This document shows positions 48,310 through 56,829 of a stretch of DNA of 64,000 nt, piece after piece. Position numbers and translations under genes: made by a program. Source of the DNA: Nesterenkonia sedimenti. Its GTDB lineage: Bacteria > Actinomycetota > Actinomycetes > Actinomycetales > Micrococcaceae. The DNA is taken from the NCBI RefSeq assembly GCF_012641515.1, contig NZ_JABAHY010000003.1, forward strand, positions 1 to 64,000. Direction: 5' to 3'. Numbering within the stretch: position 1 is the stretch's first letter; each line of letters starts with the position of its first letter. The notes beneath the pieces are model-generated. The model was not told the DNA's origin, did no database searches, and was given only the letters and a program-made list of their open reading frames with translations.

Positions 48310-49555
48310 ACCGCGGGGAGGAGCGCAGCAGCATGCTGGGGGCCACCTCCCCGAACCCGCGCACTACCCGGGGTGGCTGCGGCACCAGCAGGTAGTCCTC
48401 ACTGGCCTCCAGGGAGGCTGCCGTTGAGGCGTCCACCAGAATGGTTCCGGGGTCGGCCAGGGCGGTCAGCCGGGCAGCAAGGTTCACCGTGGGTCCGTAG
48501 ATGTCCCCCATCCGGGACAGAACCCGCCCCCAGACCACTGAGACCCGGGCTTCGGGAAGCATGTCATCGGCGGCGATGGCCTCGGCCAGGGCCAGGGCGA
48601 TCTCTGCGCCGGCCTCCGGGGTCTCTGCGTTATAGAGGACTTCATCGCCCACTGTTTTGACCAGTCGTCCCCCGCCGATGGAGATGATCTCGGCGCAGGT
48701 GGATTCGAAGCGCTGCACCATCTGCGCCAGAGTCCGTTCGCTCATCTGGCGGGACAGAGAGGTGTAGGAGACCAGATCGGCGAAGCCCACCGCCCGGGCC
48801 AGGGGCAGAGGCGCATCGGGTTCGGAGCCGTCCCGCCCTCGGGAAACTGATGCCAGGCCGGATTCCACGCGGACGGTCAGCCGCTGCAGGGCGGCTGAGA
48901 GTTGGCGCCGCCAGGCGTAGCCCATCAGCTGCTGGATGGGCCCGACAAGCTGGGGCAGGGCTTCGACCACGTGGCTGCGGGCCTCGGCGTCGGAGTACTG
49001 CTCATTGGCGATCTTGTCCTCAACCAGGGCTTCGATCTGCCAGACCACCATTCGGTCGGTCATCTGACCCACCGAGCGGGTCAGGGAGATCGCTGTCTCC
49101 TCATTGAGGTGTCCCTCGCGGACCAGTTGGACCATCTGGGCTAGGGATTCGGCATCGGCCTCGGTGAAGGCTTTGACGTCGTCGTCGAGGTTGGGGAATC
49201 CCAGGGCGCGCCAGAGCTTCCGGGCCGATCGGGTGGAGACTCCCATCCGTTCGGCCATCTGCCGGTAGGTCAGAGTCCGCTCGGCCCCCAGCAGCCGCTG
49301 CTCCAGCTGTCGGATATTGCGGTGCCATTCCCTCTCCTGCATGCTCGGCTTGGGGATGGGTGCGGTGGCGGAGTTCGCCTCGGAGGGCAGGAAGCCTCGC
49401 TCCTCGGCAGTGTTGACCTGCGGGATCGGGCTGGTCTGCGGGGAAGTCTTGGCTGAGTGGAAATCGGACCAGTCGCCCCTGGCTTCGGCGAGTTCATCGG
49501 GTGTGTAGGCCCCGGGCTCACTGAGCCGGGTGATCTCCCCGGTCTCATCGGCCAT
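48287..49555 (-). CDS. Class III adenylate/guanylate cyclase with HTH-like N-terminal domain
   Basis: 422 aa from ATG 49555 (GGCGGGAC upstream). Residues about 80-120 look like a helix-turn-helix (LTYRQMAERMGVSTRSARKL), followed by a helical segment. The C-terminal cyclase domain (about 250-410) has FADLVSYT (first metal Asp), LVKTVGDEVLY (Lys and second Asp region) and NLAARLTAL (Asn/Arg of the transition-state site). So the active-site set seems complete. No membrane helix. This Micrococcales-type arrangement resembles Rv1264-like proteins with a regulatory N-terminus; nucleotide specificity is open. Confidence 0.9.
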   Translation of the reverse strand: MADETGEITRLSEPGAYTPDELAEARGDWSDFHSAKTSPQTSPIPQVNTAEERGFLPSEANSATAPIPKPSMQEREWHRNIRQLEQRLLGAERTLTYRQMAERMGVSTRSARKLWRALGFPNLDDDVKAFTEADAESLAQMVQLVREGHLNEETAISLTRSVGQMTDRMVVWQIEALVEDKIANEQYSDAEARSHVVEALPQLVGPIQQLMGYAWRRQLSAALQRLTVRVESGLASVSRGRDGSEPDAPLPLARAVGFADLVSYTSLSRQMSERTLAQMVQRFESTCAEIISIGGGRLVKTVGDEVLYNAETPEAGAEIALALAEAIAADDMLPEARVSVVWGRVLSRMGDIYGPTVNLAARLTALADPGTILVDASTAASLEASEDYLLVPQPPRVVRGFGEVAPSMLLRSSPRYGGFDRG

Positions 49556-49571
49556 ATAGTCCCGCCTGGGG

Positions 49572-50192
49572 TCAGTACCCACCGCGGCCCCCGAAGGACG
49601 CGCCGTGGACGTCTCCACGGGACGCCATCTGGGCTTGGCGGGCAGCATATGCCTGCTGGGCCGCATAGGCCCCGGCCTGCTGCCGGCGGCGGTATTCGGC
49701 CAGCTGTTCGCCGATGAGAGTGTTGAAGTGTTCGGCGTCGGGCATCTCGCGCAGCGTGGTGCGCTGGAAGGTTCCGTGGGCGCCGTGGACGATCTGGATG
49801 TCTCCGCTTCCGGCCACCGACTGCATCTGGGACTGGCGCAGTTCAACCTGGGTTGTCAGCCCCAGGGGCACCACTGCTGCCTGGGCGGCTCCGATGAGGT
49901 TCTTCTGCACGATCCGTTCGGTGGTCAGGAAGGTATAGCGGTTCAACCAGATGATCAGTGGTTTGACGGTGCCGAAGGCCAGGGTCAGCAGTCCGCCGGT
50001 CCAGATCAGAAAGGAGCCGAGATGGCTGTAGTGCTGGATGAACTCCGGCTGGGTTCCCCGGGAGATGTACCCCAGCAGGAAACTCATCAGCGCGATGGTC
50101 ACCAAGAGATTGATCGCAGCCGGCAGCAGGGCTCGGTGGTGAGCGCGGGTGCGGATGATGACCTGCTCGCCATCGACGAGCTTGAGCAACAT
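49572..50192 (-). CDS. PH-domain (YdbT-like) membrane protein
   Basis: 206 aa with AGGAGGG a few bases before ATG. Two hydrophobic helices (about residues 22-45 and 58-85) then a bacterial PH-type domain: YTFLTTERIVQKNLI, LRQSQMQSVAGSGDIQIV and the FQRTTLREMPDAEHFNTLI end. The last 40 residues are Ala/Gln/Arg and Gly-rich. Function unknown; such proteins sit at the membrane. Followed after 16 bases by the cyclase gene. Confidence 0.85.
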   Translation of the reverse strand: MLLKLVDGEQVIIRTRAHHRALLPAAINLLVTIALMSFLLGYISRGTQPEFIQHYSHLGSFLIWTGGLLTLAFGTVKPLIIWLNRYTFLTTERIVQKNLIGAAQAAVVPLGLTTQVELRQSQMQSVAGSGDIQIVHGAHGTFQRTTLREMPDAEHFNTLIGEQLAEYRRRQQAGAYAAQQAYAARQAQMASRGDVHGASFGGRGGY

Positions 50193-50246
50193 ACCTGACC
50201 CTCCTGTTCTGATCGCTGCCCACCGTGTGAAGCTGGAGCCTCTAGT

Positions 50247-51947
50247 CTACGTTCCGTTCCGCTCCTGGATCACACCGGCCCCGATCCACCACATCAGAAG
50301 GTAGTCATCGCCCACCTCTGAGATGCGCACACCGGGTACATTCTCGACGACGTCGAAATCGGTGGTCTCACCGGTGACGGGGTCAAAGATTCCGCCGGGG
50401 TTCACCTCACCGTCGAACTCTGTCTGGATCTGGACCATTCCTTCACTGATCACGTCGAAGGTATTGACAGGGCATGGACCATCAGTGGCGAAATCACATT
50501 CCCAGGTGGTCTCTCCGGTGTTGAGGTCAACTACCCGGTAGTCCGCGTCCCAGCGAGAATCGTTGACAAAGAGGCGGTCCCCTATCACGGTGGTCCCGGA
50601 GGGGTAGCCGGTCTCCTCTCCGGCCATGACATGTTCAATCCGGAAGACCTCTTCCCCGTCGGTGTCCAGCATCACCAGTTCCGCCGAAGCAAATTCGTCC
50701 TCCTCGACCTCCTGGGGTTCAGCTACCAAAATGCCGCCCTGGCCGTTGAGGGCTTCGGGAGCGGTCTCAACCAACAGGGCGAAGGTGTTCTCATCCTCGG
50801 GGTACTGCCAGAGCTGCTCCCCGGTTTCGGCATCGAGGGCATAGATGCCCAGCTCCTCATGCCCTTCTCGGGAGCCCGGGCTGAGACTGCCTGGTCCGGT
50901 CTCGCCTATGAGGTCGCGATACTCGCTGCTGTAGGCGGCTGAGTTGATGCCATAGGGGCTGACCATCAGCAGCTCACCGGGGATCGACGCCGCGGTATGC
51001 ACCAGATCCAGTCTTGGCACCCCGGGGATATCGGCCTCCCAGGCCACCTCTCCCGTGGTGAGGTCCACCGCTGAGACCGTTGCCGGATCGTGGTTGGCCC
51101 CGTGGAGAACCGCAGTGATTTCATCATCAACCCGAACCCGTTCTCCATCGGCCGGTAAGGTGTAGCCGCGGTCTGCCATGGGATTGCGCCAGGGTTCGCC
51201 GAGGCGGATGCAGTCCTGTTCTTGGCCAGTTTCTCGGTCAAAGCTCAGCACATGGACCTGTGGTGAGCGCCCCGGTCCCATATCCGAGCGCAGAATCGGG
51301 ATCTCGAGGCCAATGTTGTCCTCACCAGCGGAGAGCACCCGCGGCCAGCCGGGGTCTTGGACTGCACCGTCATGCCCCAGGGTCAGTGTCGGTTCCAAGA
51401 CTTCCGCACCCTCGGCCCGCTGCTGAGCGATCTTCTCGGGGGTGATGATCGATGCCTTCCTAGGGAAGTCCCGGTCCTCATCCCATCGGCTCCAGTGGGT
51501 GAAGAGAACCCCGTCAACAGATTCAATGATCTGTTCACGGGCGACCCGCTCGGTGGTGTAACCGGGCGGAACCTCCTCATGGGTGAGACTTGAACCGTAG
51601 ATGGGGGTGGCATCGAGCTGCTCGGCGAGCTCCTCCACCGCAGTGATGTACTCCTCTGGCTCCACCTCGTAGTCATAGGCGGCGGGGTCAACCAGCTCGA
51701 AATGCTCTTCATCAATGCTCTCGGGGTAGTGCTCCCAGGCGGTCCAGACGGCGTCGTCGTCAGTCTGTTCAGCCACCTGCACGGTCTGGCCGCAGGCTAA
51801 TCCTGCCCAGCCGAGCACGGCGGTGCGCCGGTCTTCGCTGAAACCGATGAACCCCCCGATCAGTGCGAGTACAGCGGCAGCTGCCAGTCACACCTTTGGC
51901 CCGGGAAGCCAGCGGCGTTTAGGTGTCTTCACTTCTTCATCAGCCAC
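50247..51947 (-). pseudogene. Membrane-anchored PQQ-type beta-propeller protein interrupted by in-frame TGA
   Basis: The original start is a GTG at 51947 (VADEEVKTPKRRWLPGPKV). Codon 20, at 51888-51890, is TGA. The same frame then continues through a transmembrane helix (LAAAAVLALIGGFIGF) and the whole beta-propeller down to 50247. A restart at GTG 51818 would make 523 aa but without the N-terminal anchor. The body shows propeller blades such as GVDLTTGEVAWEADI-like VSAVDLTTGEVAW, LDAETGEQLWQYP and VDLNTGETTWECD. A single TGG-to-TGA or CGA-to-TGA change would explain the break. Function otherwise unknown (PQQ-like repeat proteins often work at the cell surface). Confidence 0.75.
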
Positions 51948-51966
51948 GATGTACGTTCCGTTCCGC
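50248..51966. repeat. 15-bp direct repeats flanking the beta-propeller gene
   Basis: TACGTTCCGTTCCGC occurs at 50248-50262, spanning the gene's stop codon, and exactly again at 51952-51966, just upstream of its GTG start. This spacing suggests recombination between tandem copies of the gene, leaving the 3' end of a lost paralogue. Confidence 0.6.
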
Positions 51967-51983
51967 GTTTATCCAATGACCTC

Positions 51984-52883
51984 TCAGGCGGCATCGTAGC
52001 GCAGGTGGATCACATCTCCGCTGTTGAACGACTGCCGGTATGGGGCCACCGTCTCCCAGAGATGGGCTGGTCCTCCCCCGGCTTCGGCATCCAATGGGGT
52101 ACGACGACGGCTTGTCACCTCAATGGTCAGGGCCCCGTCTGGTTCCACGGCGGTAGCCCGTCCGCGTACCGCGGTTTGGTCGGGCAGTTCGACGCGAACT
52201 TCCTCACCGATAGTTCCGATGACTGCGATGATGTCTTCACGGATGGGATCGATATCGCCTTCGCCCTGGATGCGGTGGATGAGTTCGGCGAAATCGGTCA
52301 GCCAGGCTGCCAGCAGTTCGGTGCGCATTGTGCCGGTGGTCTGCGGACGTTCCAGCAGCACGGAGGTGGCGGTGGGAACCGGCAGCTGCTCGGCGGTCTG
52401 CAAGACGTTGATTCCGCAGCCGAGGATGACAGTCTGGGGGTTCTCGGGCGGCACCATGGCGAGGATGCCGGCAATTTTACGGCCGTGGACGTGGACATCA
52501 TTGGGCCATTTCATACTGGCTGGGATGCCGTGGCGGCGCAGCACACCGATCAGGGCGAGGCCGGCGGCGAGGCTGAGCCAGTGGCGCTGTTCCGGAGGCA
52601 GGCTGGGTTGCAGCACTACAGAGGTGGAGAGAGTGGTTCCCGGCGGTGAAGCCCAACCGCGCTGCATCCGCCCGCGCCCTGCGGTCTGTTCCTCGGCGGT
52701 GAGCACAGAGAGGTGGGGCCAGGTTTCGGTGAAGTCAGCCTCGGCGGCCGCGGCCAGGAGGTCGGCGTTGGTGGAGCCGGTGGATTCGACTTTGACCAGT
52801 CGGCTGAACAGCCCGGTCTCGACCAGCCGGGCCTGCAGCTGGTCCATATCCAGGGGATTGTCCAGAGCGTTCGGTTCACCCAT
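51984..52883 (-). CDS. birA: Biotin-[acetyl-CoA-carboxylase] ligase
   Basis: 299 aa from ATG 52883; the frame runs 51 codons further without family sequence and into the reductase gene. Ligase motifs GRGRMQRGWASPPG (biotinyl-AMP loop), KWPNDVHVHGRKIAGIL and a C-terminal SH3-like domain. There is no N-terminal HTH, so it is a monofunctional ligase and not a repressor. It biotinylates carboxylase subunits of acyl-CoA carboxylases. TAGGTT lies 10 bases upstream of ATG, consistent with a short or absent leader. Confidence 0.93.
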   Translation of the reverse strand: MGEPNALDNPLDMDQLQARLVETGLFSRLVKVESTGSTNADLLAAAAEADFTETWPHLSVLTAEEQTAGRGRMQRGWASPPGTTLSTSVVLQPSLPPEQRHWLSLAAGLALIGVLRRHGIPASMKWPNDVHVHGRKIAGILAMVPPENPQTVILGCGINVLQTAEQLPVPTATSVLLERPQTTGTMRTELLAAWLTDFAELIHRIQGEGDIDPIREDIIAVIGTIGEEVRVELPDQTAVRGRATAVEPDGALTIEVTSRRRTPLDAEAGGGPAHLWETVAPYRQSFNSGDVIHLRYDAA

Positions 52884-52912
52884 CACATGAGCAAACCTAC
52901 TGCATGCGGGGT

Positions 52913-53878
52913 TCAGGCTCCTGGTCGGCCTTGGCGCCAGTAGCCCATGAAGCTGACCTGCTTCCGGGAGAGCCCGAGTTCTTTGACTAGGTGTCGGCGC
53001 AGCCCGGTGATGACTCCGGCTTCCCCTGCCAGCCATGCGTAGTCGTTGAATTCCTGGGGCTGGGCGACCTCCCAGAGGAGGTCCTCCTCCCCCAGCTCGG
53101 GAATCTCACGGTCGCCTGGGGTGCGTTCGGGGACTGCGCGCAGCCGTCGCTGCCAGTTGGCGCCCCAGCTGCGGACAGCCTCTTGGAGTTTGCTGCCCAG
53201 TGGTGCGCCCTCGCGCGGCAGCCAGGTGATGCTGACCTCGGAGGGGGTCTCAACTGCTTGGAGACTGTCCTCGAGAGTGGGGACTTCGAGGTAGGCGTGC
53301 CCGGTGTAGTCGGCTGGCAGTGACTCCAGAATGGCGCAGATCGCCGGTGCTGCGGTTTCGTCCCCTGCCAGTAGGAGGTTGCGCGCACTGCCTGGGGTGA
53401 AGTCGATGCCGCCGCCTGATTCGGCGGCCCGCCGGTCGGGTCCAATGATGATCAGTTCAGCACCGGGCTGGGCATTGGCCGCCCAGGAGGCGGCGGGACC
53501 GGAGCTGCCGTCATCGTGAGTGTGCAGCACGAAGTCAATATCCACCTCACGCTGTGAGTGGCGGATGCTGCGCACAGTGTAGGTCCGGATGGGGTTACGT
53601 TCGGTCTCATCCAGCTGCCGCCAGGCGTTGTACCACTGCATCACCGGAGGCGCGGGATCTGCCAGCAGCCCTATCTCGGGGTAGCTGCCATCGGGGCGAG
53701 GCAGGAAGAGTTTGATGCGCTGATCCCAGGCGATCTCAGTGCCGCCGGCCGGTCCGAAGTGCTGGAGGTCCTCAGCAGTGACGGTGACCCGCAGGAAGTG
53801 GGGGGTGAGTATCTCAGTGCGCGCCACCTCGGTGCGGAAGGCACGGGTGGGTACTGGCGCTGTCATGGTGGCTGGCAT
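52913..53878 (-). CDS. Siderophore-interacting protein (NADPH-dependent ferric-siderophore reductase)
   Basis: 321 aa. N-terminal FAD-binding domain (TPHFLRVTVTAEDLQHF, then IRTYTVRSIRHSQREVDIDF) and a C-terminal NADPH domain (LLAGDETAAPAICAIL, WLAGEAGVITGLRRHL, RKQVSFMGYWRQG). SIP-family enzymes (ViuB/FscN-like) reduce Fe(III)-siderophores in the cytosol to release iron. No uptake genes are adjacent. A dyad is found 41-52 bases upstream. ATG 53866 is an alternative start. Confidence 0.93.
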   Translation of the reverse strand: MPATMTAPVPTRAFRTEVARTEILTPHFLRVTVTAEDLQHFGPAGGTEIAWDQRIKLFLPRPDGSYPEIGLLADPAPPVMQWYNAWRQLDETERNPIRTYTVRSIRHSQREVDIDFVLHTHDDGSSGPAASWAANAQPGAELIIIGPDRRAAESGGGIDFTPGSARNLLLAGDETAAPAICAILESLPADYTGHAYLEVPTLEDSLQAVETPSEVSITWLPREGAPLGSKLQEAVRSWGANWQRRLRAVPERTPGDREIPELGEEDLLWEVAQPQEFNDYAWLAGEAGVITGLRRHLVKELGLSRKQVSFMGYWRQGRPGA

Positions 53879-53918
53879 TAGGAGATAACTGTATACCGAA
53901 ATTCATGCGGACCGGTAT

Positions 53919-53930
53919 TAGGTGCACCTA
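53919..53930 (-). promoter_or_regulatory. Iron-box-like palindrome upstream of the siderophore reductase
   Basis: TAGGTGCACCTA is a perfect 12-bp palindrome with AT-rich flanks. It contains TTAGGT and ACCTA half-sites like those of DtxR/IdeR boxes, but the two halves are too close for the standard 19-bp form. It overlaps the stop codon of the amidohydrolase. Iron control is plausible from gene function, not shown. Confidence 0.4.
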
Positions 53931-55391
53931 TATCTCGCGGTGGGTGAATCGCCCGCCGACCAGGGTGGCCGCAACCGTCATCTGGCGTAGCTGGTCCCGG
54001 TCACAGGTGAAGGGGTCGGCCTCGATGACTGCGATGTCGGCGAGGTCACCGGCGCGGACGGTGTCCCGGCCTCGGGTGGATGCTGCGAGCGCGGCCTGGA
54101 CACTGATCCGCTGTTCGGGATGCCAGGACTCACGCTCACCGCGGGAGCGGTGGACTGCTGCTGAGATCGCCACCCAGGGGTCAAGGGGTGCCACCGGTGC
54201 ATCCGAGCCCAGCCGCAGCTCCACACCGAGTTCCAGCAGGGAGTGCAGGGGGAAGGCCCGCTGGGTGCGTCCTGCCCAGTAGGCATCGGCGACGTCGCGG
54301 TCGTCCATGGCATGTTCGGGTTGTACGGAGGCGGTCAGGCCCAGATCGGCGAAGCGGGGCAGGTCTTCATCCTTGAGCAGCTGGGCGTGTTCGATGACCC
54401 CGGTCATGCCGAGGCTTTCGAAGGCGTCCAGGACAACGGTATTGGCCCGGTCCCCGATGGCGTGGATGGCTGCGGCGATCCCATTGTCTCGGGCGGTGCG
54501 CAGGAGTTCGACGAGTTTATCGGCGGGCACAGTGGCCATTCCGCAGGGGTGTGGGTGGCCGGGGTCAATCCCGGGGTAGGAGTCCCAGCACCAGGCGGTG
54601 CGGGTGTTCAGGGAGCCGTCCGAGATGACTTTCAGCGGCCCCATGGTGATCAGCCCGCTGTCTCCGACGGGGTCGCCGGTCTTCAGTCCGGCGGCCACGG
54701 CTTGGTCGAGCCGGTCGGGCCAGACGCTGATCTCAACCCTGAGTTGGTCTACGCCATCGGCAACCCGCTGGGGCCAGGCCACCATATTGTCGGTGTTCTC
54801 GAAATCGACGACGCCGACCACTCCCCTGGCTGCGGCAGCCTGTGCGGTCTGCTGGTACTGCTCGGCGGTGAGGGTCACCGACTGTTGGAGGCGTTCCAAT
54901 GCGGGGAACCAGTCGTTTTCTCGGATGACACCGTCGGCTTCGGCCCGGACTCCGAGCATCTCTTCTGCGGCGGTGTTGAGCCAGGCGCAGTGGAGGTCCC
55001 CGGCGATCATGACCGCTGGGAGACTGCCGGTTGCCTCATCCAGGGCTTCGCGGCTGGGGGTATCGGGCCAGAGCCCGTCCCGGAAGCCGAAGCCAACTAG
55101 GGGTTCGCTGCGGTCTGCGGCATGCTGGGCGGCCAGCTGGGCCACCTCAGCGGCGGATTCTGTGGCCGAGAGGTCAATGCGCTGCTGCTGAATGGTCCAC
55201 TGGTCGAAGTGCACGTGGTGGTCCCACAGCCCGGGGATGACCCAGCGACCGCTGAGGTTCACTGCCTCTGCCTCCGGTGCTGTGACTGTCCCTGCCTGCT
55301 CGACGGCAGCGACACTCCCCGCCCGGATCAGGAGGTCGTACTCTCCAGTTTCGCCGGGGATACGCGTATTGGTCAGCAGGAGCTCACTCAC
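53928..55391 (-). CDS. YtcJ-type amidohydrolase
   Basis: 487 aa. Amidohydrolase metal site: GLWDHHVHFD (HxH), MGPLKVISDGSLNTRTAW (in place of a carbamyl-Lys region), HAIGDRANTVVLDA and GSDAPVAPLDPW. These are the YtcJ (DUF1446/PF07969) blocks. Such enzymes hydrolyse amides or N-formyl compounds, but the substrate is unknown. It overlaps the end of the serine hydrolase by 8 bases and ends 50 bases before the siderophore reductase, so the group may be one transcript. Confidence 0.88.
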   Translation of the reverse strand: MSELLLTNTRIPGETGEYDLLIRAGSVAAVEQAGTVTAPEAEAVNLSGRWVIPGLWDHHVHFDQWTIQQQRIDLSATESAAEVAQLAAQHAADRSEPLVGFGFRDGLWPDTPSREALDEATGSLPAVMIAGDLHCAWLNTAAEEMLGVRAEADGVIRENDWFPALERLQQSVTLTAEQYQQTAQAAAARGVVGVVDFENTDNMVAWPQRVADGVDQLRVEISVWPDRLDQAVAAGLKTGDPVGDSGLITMGPLKVISDGSLNTRTAWCWDSYPGIDPGHPHPCGMATVPADKLVELLRTARDNGIAAAIHAIGDRANTVVLDAFESLGMTGVIEHAQLLKDEDLPRFADLGLTASVQPEHAMDDRDVADAYWAGRTQRAFPLHSLLELGVELRLGSDAPVAPLDPWVAISAAVHRSRGERESWHPEQRISVQAALAASTRGRDTVRAGDLADIAVIEADPFTCDRDQLRQMTVAATLVGGRFTHREI

Positions 55392-56781
55392 TCAGGGTCC
55401 TCTCGTCACGGTAGGCACGGTAGTTCTCAATGGGCCAGGTGCTCTGGGCCCCGAATCGTACAGAGCGGATCTGCCCGGCGTCATCGCGGGTGACCCTAAC
55501 CGGCTCACCGGGGTTGGCGAAGCCGGGGACTTCCTCGTGGATCAGCCTGCCGTCTTTAACCTGAATACGACTGCTGGCCTGTGCGGGATCCGGCAGGCGG
55601 GGATTGATCATATGAAGGATCCCACCGAGATCGGTGACGTCGAAGACGCCCCAGAGGTAGGCGAATCTGCCGCTGAACCGCAGATCCTCAGGCACCAGCT
55701 CCGGTTCCTCCTGGGCGGCCTTAATCGCGAGGTCGATCAGTTGGATGACCCCGCGGGCAAGGGCTCCTGCGGGTCCATCGACTGCATTGGTCAGCACGGA
55801 GACGACCAGACCATCTTTGGGGTCGATGAATGTGATGGTGATATGTCCCGGGTATCCGCCGGAGTGCCCCACCAGTTCGCGGTCACCGACTTTGTCCAGG
55901 GCCAGCCCGAGCCCGTAGCGGCCGACTTCTCTGCCGCGGACGGCGATAGTGGACTCCTGCCGCTGCATCAGTCGTTTGGAGGCATCGCTGATCAGCGATT
56001 CATTGCCCATCACATGGGCAGCCCCATAGCGAGTCAGGTCCGCTGCAGTTGAGTACCAGCCGGTGGCAGCCGCCATCCCGCGGGTGTCGACATGGGGGAC
56101 CACTCGACGGGGGTCTGTGGGGGTGATCAGCCCCGTGTGTCCGGCGGCATATTCCTCAGCTCGTTCCGGATCGTATTCGGCACCGGAATGGGTCAGTCCC
56201 AGCGGCTGGACGAGATGCTCCTCGCAGAGCTGCTGATAGCTGGCACCGCCGGCTGACTCAAGAATGAGTCCCAGGAGGCTGTACCCGATATTGGTGTACT
56301 TGAAGTGCAGGTTGGGTTCGAAGACAACCGCCTCCCGGCGGGCGACGTCGATGACCTCCTCCCGGTCCAGGAAGTCATGGTGCCGCTGCCAGAAGTCGCC
56401 GTCGGAGGAGTCCCTGATGATGCCGCCCTGATGGCCGAGCAGCTCGCGGATGGTCACCGGTGCCACTGGGCTCTCGGCCAGTTCGGTGATGTGCTGCCCG
56501 ATAGTGTCGTCCAGCCGGAGCGCCCCGCGTTCCACCAGTCGAAAGACCAGCACACTGGTCATAGTCTTCGAATGTGAGGCGATGCGGAACAGGTGGTCGG
56601 TGGTCAGCTTCTCCCCGGTCTCCGCATTGGCCTCGCCCCAGGCGTGGTTGACCAGAAGCTCATCGCCGCGTGCGACGGCAAGCTGAAAGCCCACCACCCC
56701 GCGGTATTCGGCCTGGAAGCTTGCCCAGTCACTGAGATAGGGCGCGATACTGCGGAGGGTGGGCATCGGGTCGAAACTCAT
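55384..56781 (-). CDS. Serine hydrolase, class C beta-lactamase/DD-peptidase-like
   Basis: 465 aa. Active-site Ser in SHSK (RIASHSKTMTSVLV), YTN in FKYTNIGYSLLG and HSG in VGHSGGYPGHIT. These match the SxxK, YxN and HxG motifs of the beta-lactamase-like family. No signal peptide, so a cytosolic esterase or peptidase is more likely than a wall enzyme. A C-terminal beta-rich domain of about 130 residues follows (FSGRFAYLWGVFDVTDL). Translationally coupled to the downstream amidohydrolase. Confidence 0.9.
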   Translation of the reverse strand: MSFDPMPTLRSIAPYLSDWASFQAEYRGVVGFQLAVARGDELLVNHAWGEANAETGEKLTTDHLFRIASHSKTMTSVLVFRLVERGALRLDDTIGQHITELAESPVAPVTIRELLGHQGGIIRDSSDGDFWQRHHDFLDREEVIDVARREAVVFEPNLHFKYTNIGYSLLGLILESAGGASYQQLCEEHLVQPLGLTHSGAEYDPERAEEYAAGHTGLITPTDPRRVVPHVDTRGMAAATGWYSTAADLTRYGAAHVMGNESLISDASKRLMQRQESTIAVRGREVGRYGLGLALDKVGDRELVGHSGGYPGHITITFIDPKDGLVVSVLTNAVDGPAGALARGVIQLIDLAIKAAQEEPELVPEDLRFSGRFAYLWGVFDVTDLGGILHMINPRLPDPAQASSRIQVKDGRLIHEEVPGFANPGEPVRVTRDDAGQIRSVRFGAQSTWPIENYRAYRDERTLSE

Positions 56782-56829
56782 GCTCGCCTTTCATCGAGTG
56801 CGGTACACCCTTCGAGCATATGCCCCGGT

